Source: an uncultured Lachnospiraceae bacterium (GTDB lineage: Bacteria; Bacillota; Clostridia; Lachnospirales; Lachnospiraceae). Taken from it: a DNA stretch of 44,122 nucleotides. Numbering within the stretch: the stretch's first letter is position 1; every line of letters starts with the position of its first letter. Positions 43,379-44,122 of the stretch are shown here, one piece after another. The position numbers and the translations under genes were made by a program. The stretch is from the NCBI GenBank assembly GCA_902793335.1, contig CADBCZ010000024.1, positions 1 through 44,122 of the forward strand, given 5' to 3'. The notes under the pieces were generated by a model. That model saw only the letters and a list, made by a program, of their open reading frames with translations, made no database searches and had not been told where the DNA came from.

Positions 43379-44070
43379 ATTTTCAGTCTGTATCCTATCC
43401 CCCTCACAGTTTCAATATATCTTCCTTCTTCATCATCGAGCTTTTTTCTAAGTCTTTTTATATAAACCGTGAGTGTATTGTCATTTACATAATTTCCTAA
43501 ATCATCCCATAGAATATTTAGTATCTGCTGTCTCGAAAGTATATTACCGGCGTTGTTAATCATTACCAGAAGCAATTTATATTCCATCGCAGTTAAAATC
43601 ACTTCCTCATTATTTCGGGTAACAACCGCACTGTTTATATCAACCTCGTTCATGCCGATCTTATATACCGTTTCAGTTGCATTTTGGGATTTTAGTGCGT
43701 TTATGGTATCATATTTACGCTTTGCAACTTTCATTCGTGCTAACAGTTCTCTTATATGAAACAGCTTTGCAATATAATCATCTGCTCCCTTCTCAAGTGC
43801 AAGAACCGTATGAATCTCATCATCGCAGGCCGTCAGAAAGATTATCGGTATATCACTCCTCTTCCTGATTTCTATACATATATCCATTCCATTGCCATCC
43901 GGCAGGTTGACGTCAAGGAGGCAGAAGTCAATACTTCTGCCTGCCTCATTATTAATTATATCCAAAGCTTCCTTTACAGTTCCGGCAACTTTAGTTTCCT
44001 CACCCTCACCCTTTAGAGAGAGTTCAAGTCCTTCCGCTATAATACTGTCATCTTCTACTATTAAAATCAT
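43375..44070 (-). CDS. OmpR-family response regulator
   Basis: A two-domain regulator of 231 residues. The receiver domain has ILIVEDD at the start, the phospho-acceptor D53 in LLDVNLPDG, T80 in IIFLTA, and K102. The residue after K102 is Leu (AKLF) where the family almost always has Pro (KPF). The C-terminal winged helix has LTAMEYKLLLVMINNAGNI, TVYIKRLRKKL and ETVRGIGYRL. AGGAG lies 7 bases before the ATG at 44070; a TTG at 44076 is less likely. It is the first gene seen of the two-component pair; its target genes may lie beyond the window edge. The remaining 44071-44122 is too short to interpret. Confidence 0.92.
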   Translation of the reverse strand: MILIVEDDSIIAEGLELSLKGEGEETKVAGTVKEALDIINNEAGRSIDFCLLDVNLPDGNGMDICIEIRKRSDIPIIFLTACDDEIHTVLALEKGADDYIAKLFHIRELLARMKVAKRKYDTINALKSQNATETVYKIGMNEVDINSAVVTRNNEEVILTAMEYKLLLVMINNAGNILSRQQILNILWDDLGNYVNDNTLTVYIKRLRKKLDDEEGRYIETVRGIGYRLKI

Positions 44071-44122
44071 ATTCAAACTCCTAAGCTGCGCGATTTCTCA
44101 AAGCATCCATATAGTCAGATTC

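Overview
The window looks like a chromosomal segment of an endospore-forming, low-GC Firmicute, most likely a Lachnospiraceae gut or rumen species. The evidence is a GerA-type germinant receptor and SpoIIR, a BspA-like leucine-rich-repeat surface protein, flavinylated FMN-binding proteins, a DUF3793 protein, strong AGGAGG-type ribosome sites and TTGACA-N17-TATAAT promoters. The genus assignment is inference. Nearly every gene lies on the minus strand; the only long plus-strand gene is a TetR regulator.

Layout from left to right. 0-6.4 kb holds a GH1 beta-glucosidase with a structured leader, an AI-2E-type permease plus O-acetylhomoserine sulfhydrylase pair, and pyruvate kinase. 6.4-10.8 kb holds a sporulation block: gerAA, a gene fusing gerAB to a shortened gerAC, and spoIIR. 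11.1-13.4 kb holds a GntR/FCD regulator, ispE, and decayed GGDEF/EAL remnants. 13.5-21.2 kb is one giant secreted mosaic protein (about 2,400 residues) with an unusual leader. The leader has a consensus promoter, a small ORF containing 12 CTTG/CAAG tetranucleotide repeats, and a terminator-like hairpin inside that ORF. Counting frames shows that only repeat numbers divisible by three let ribosomes run through the hairpin. I read this as a candidate phase-variable attenuator.

21.2-34.2 kb holds an FtsX/MacB-type ABC transporter, an Rpn-type PD-(D/E)XK protein, a wrecked ABC exporter, and a surface electron-transfer locus. That locus runs ApbE, four-domain FMN_bind protein, single FMN_bind protein, NapH-like 4Fe-4S membrane protein and Gx transporter, followed by a secreted Tp47-like protein. 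34-38 kb holds a GNAT enzyme divergent from a TetR regulator, a ZIP metal transporter and enolase. 38-42.4 kb holds DUF3793, a small membrane protein, flavodoxin, a CobW/ZNG1-type GTPase, a Fur/Zur-family regulator and an MBL-fold protein. The window ends with a two-component pair carrying damaged motifs.

Three layers of organisation link these genes. First, a perfect or near-perfect palindrome GTTAGC-N4-GCTAAC sits just downstream of, or over, the -10 box of five promoters: the ABC transporter, the Tp47-like gene, the apbE/FMN operon, flavodoxin, and an orphan promoter that ends in a terminator. This suggests one metal-responsive, probably iron-responsive, regulon; no matching regulator lies in the window. 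Second, a different palindrome, TGCAA-N5-TTGCA, flanks the CobW-type GTPase promoter and may be the site of the nearby Fur/Zur regulator. Third, a dispersed inverted-repeat element occurs three times, each time directly downstream of a minus-strand gene, with stem arms that differ between copies yet stay complementary.
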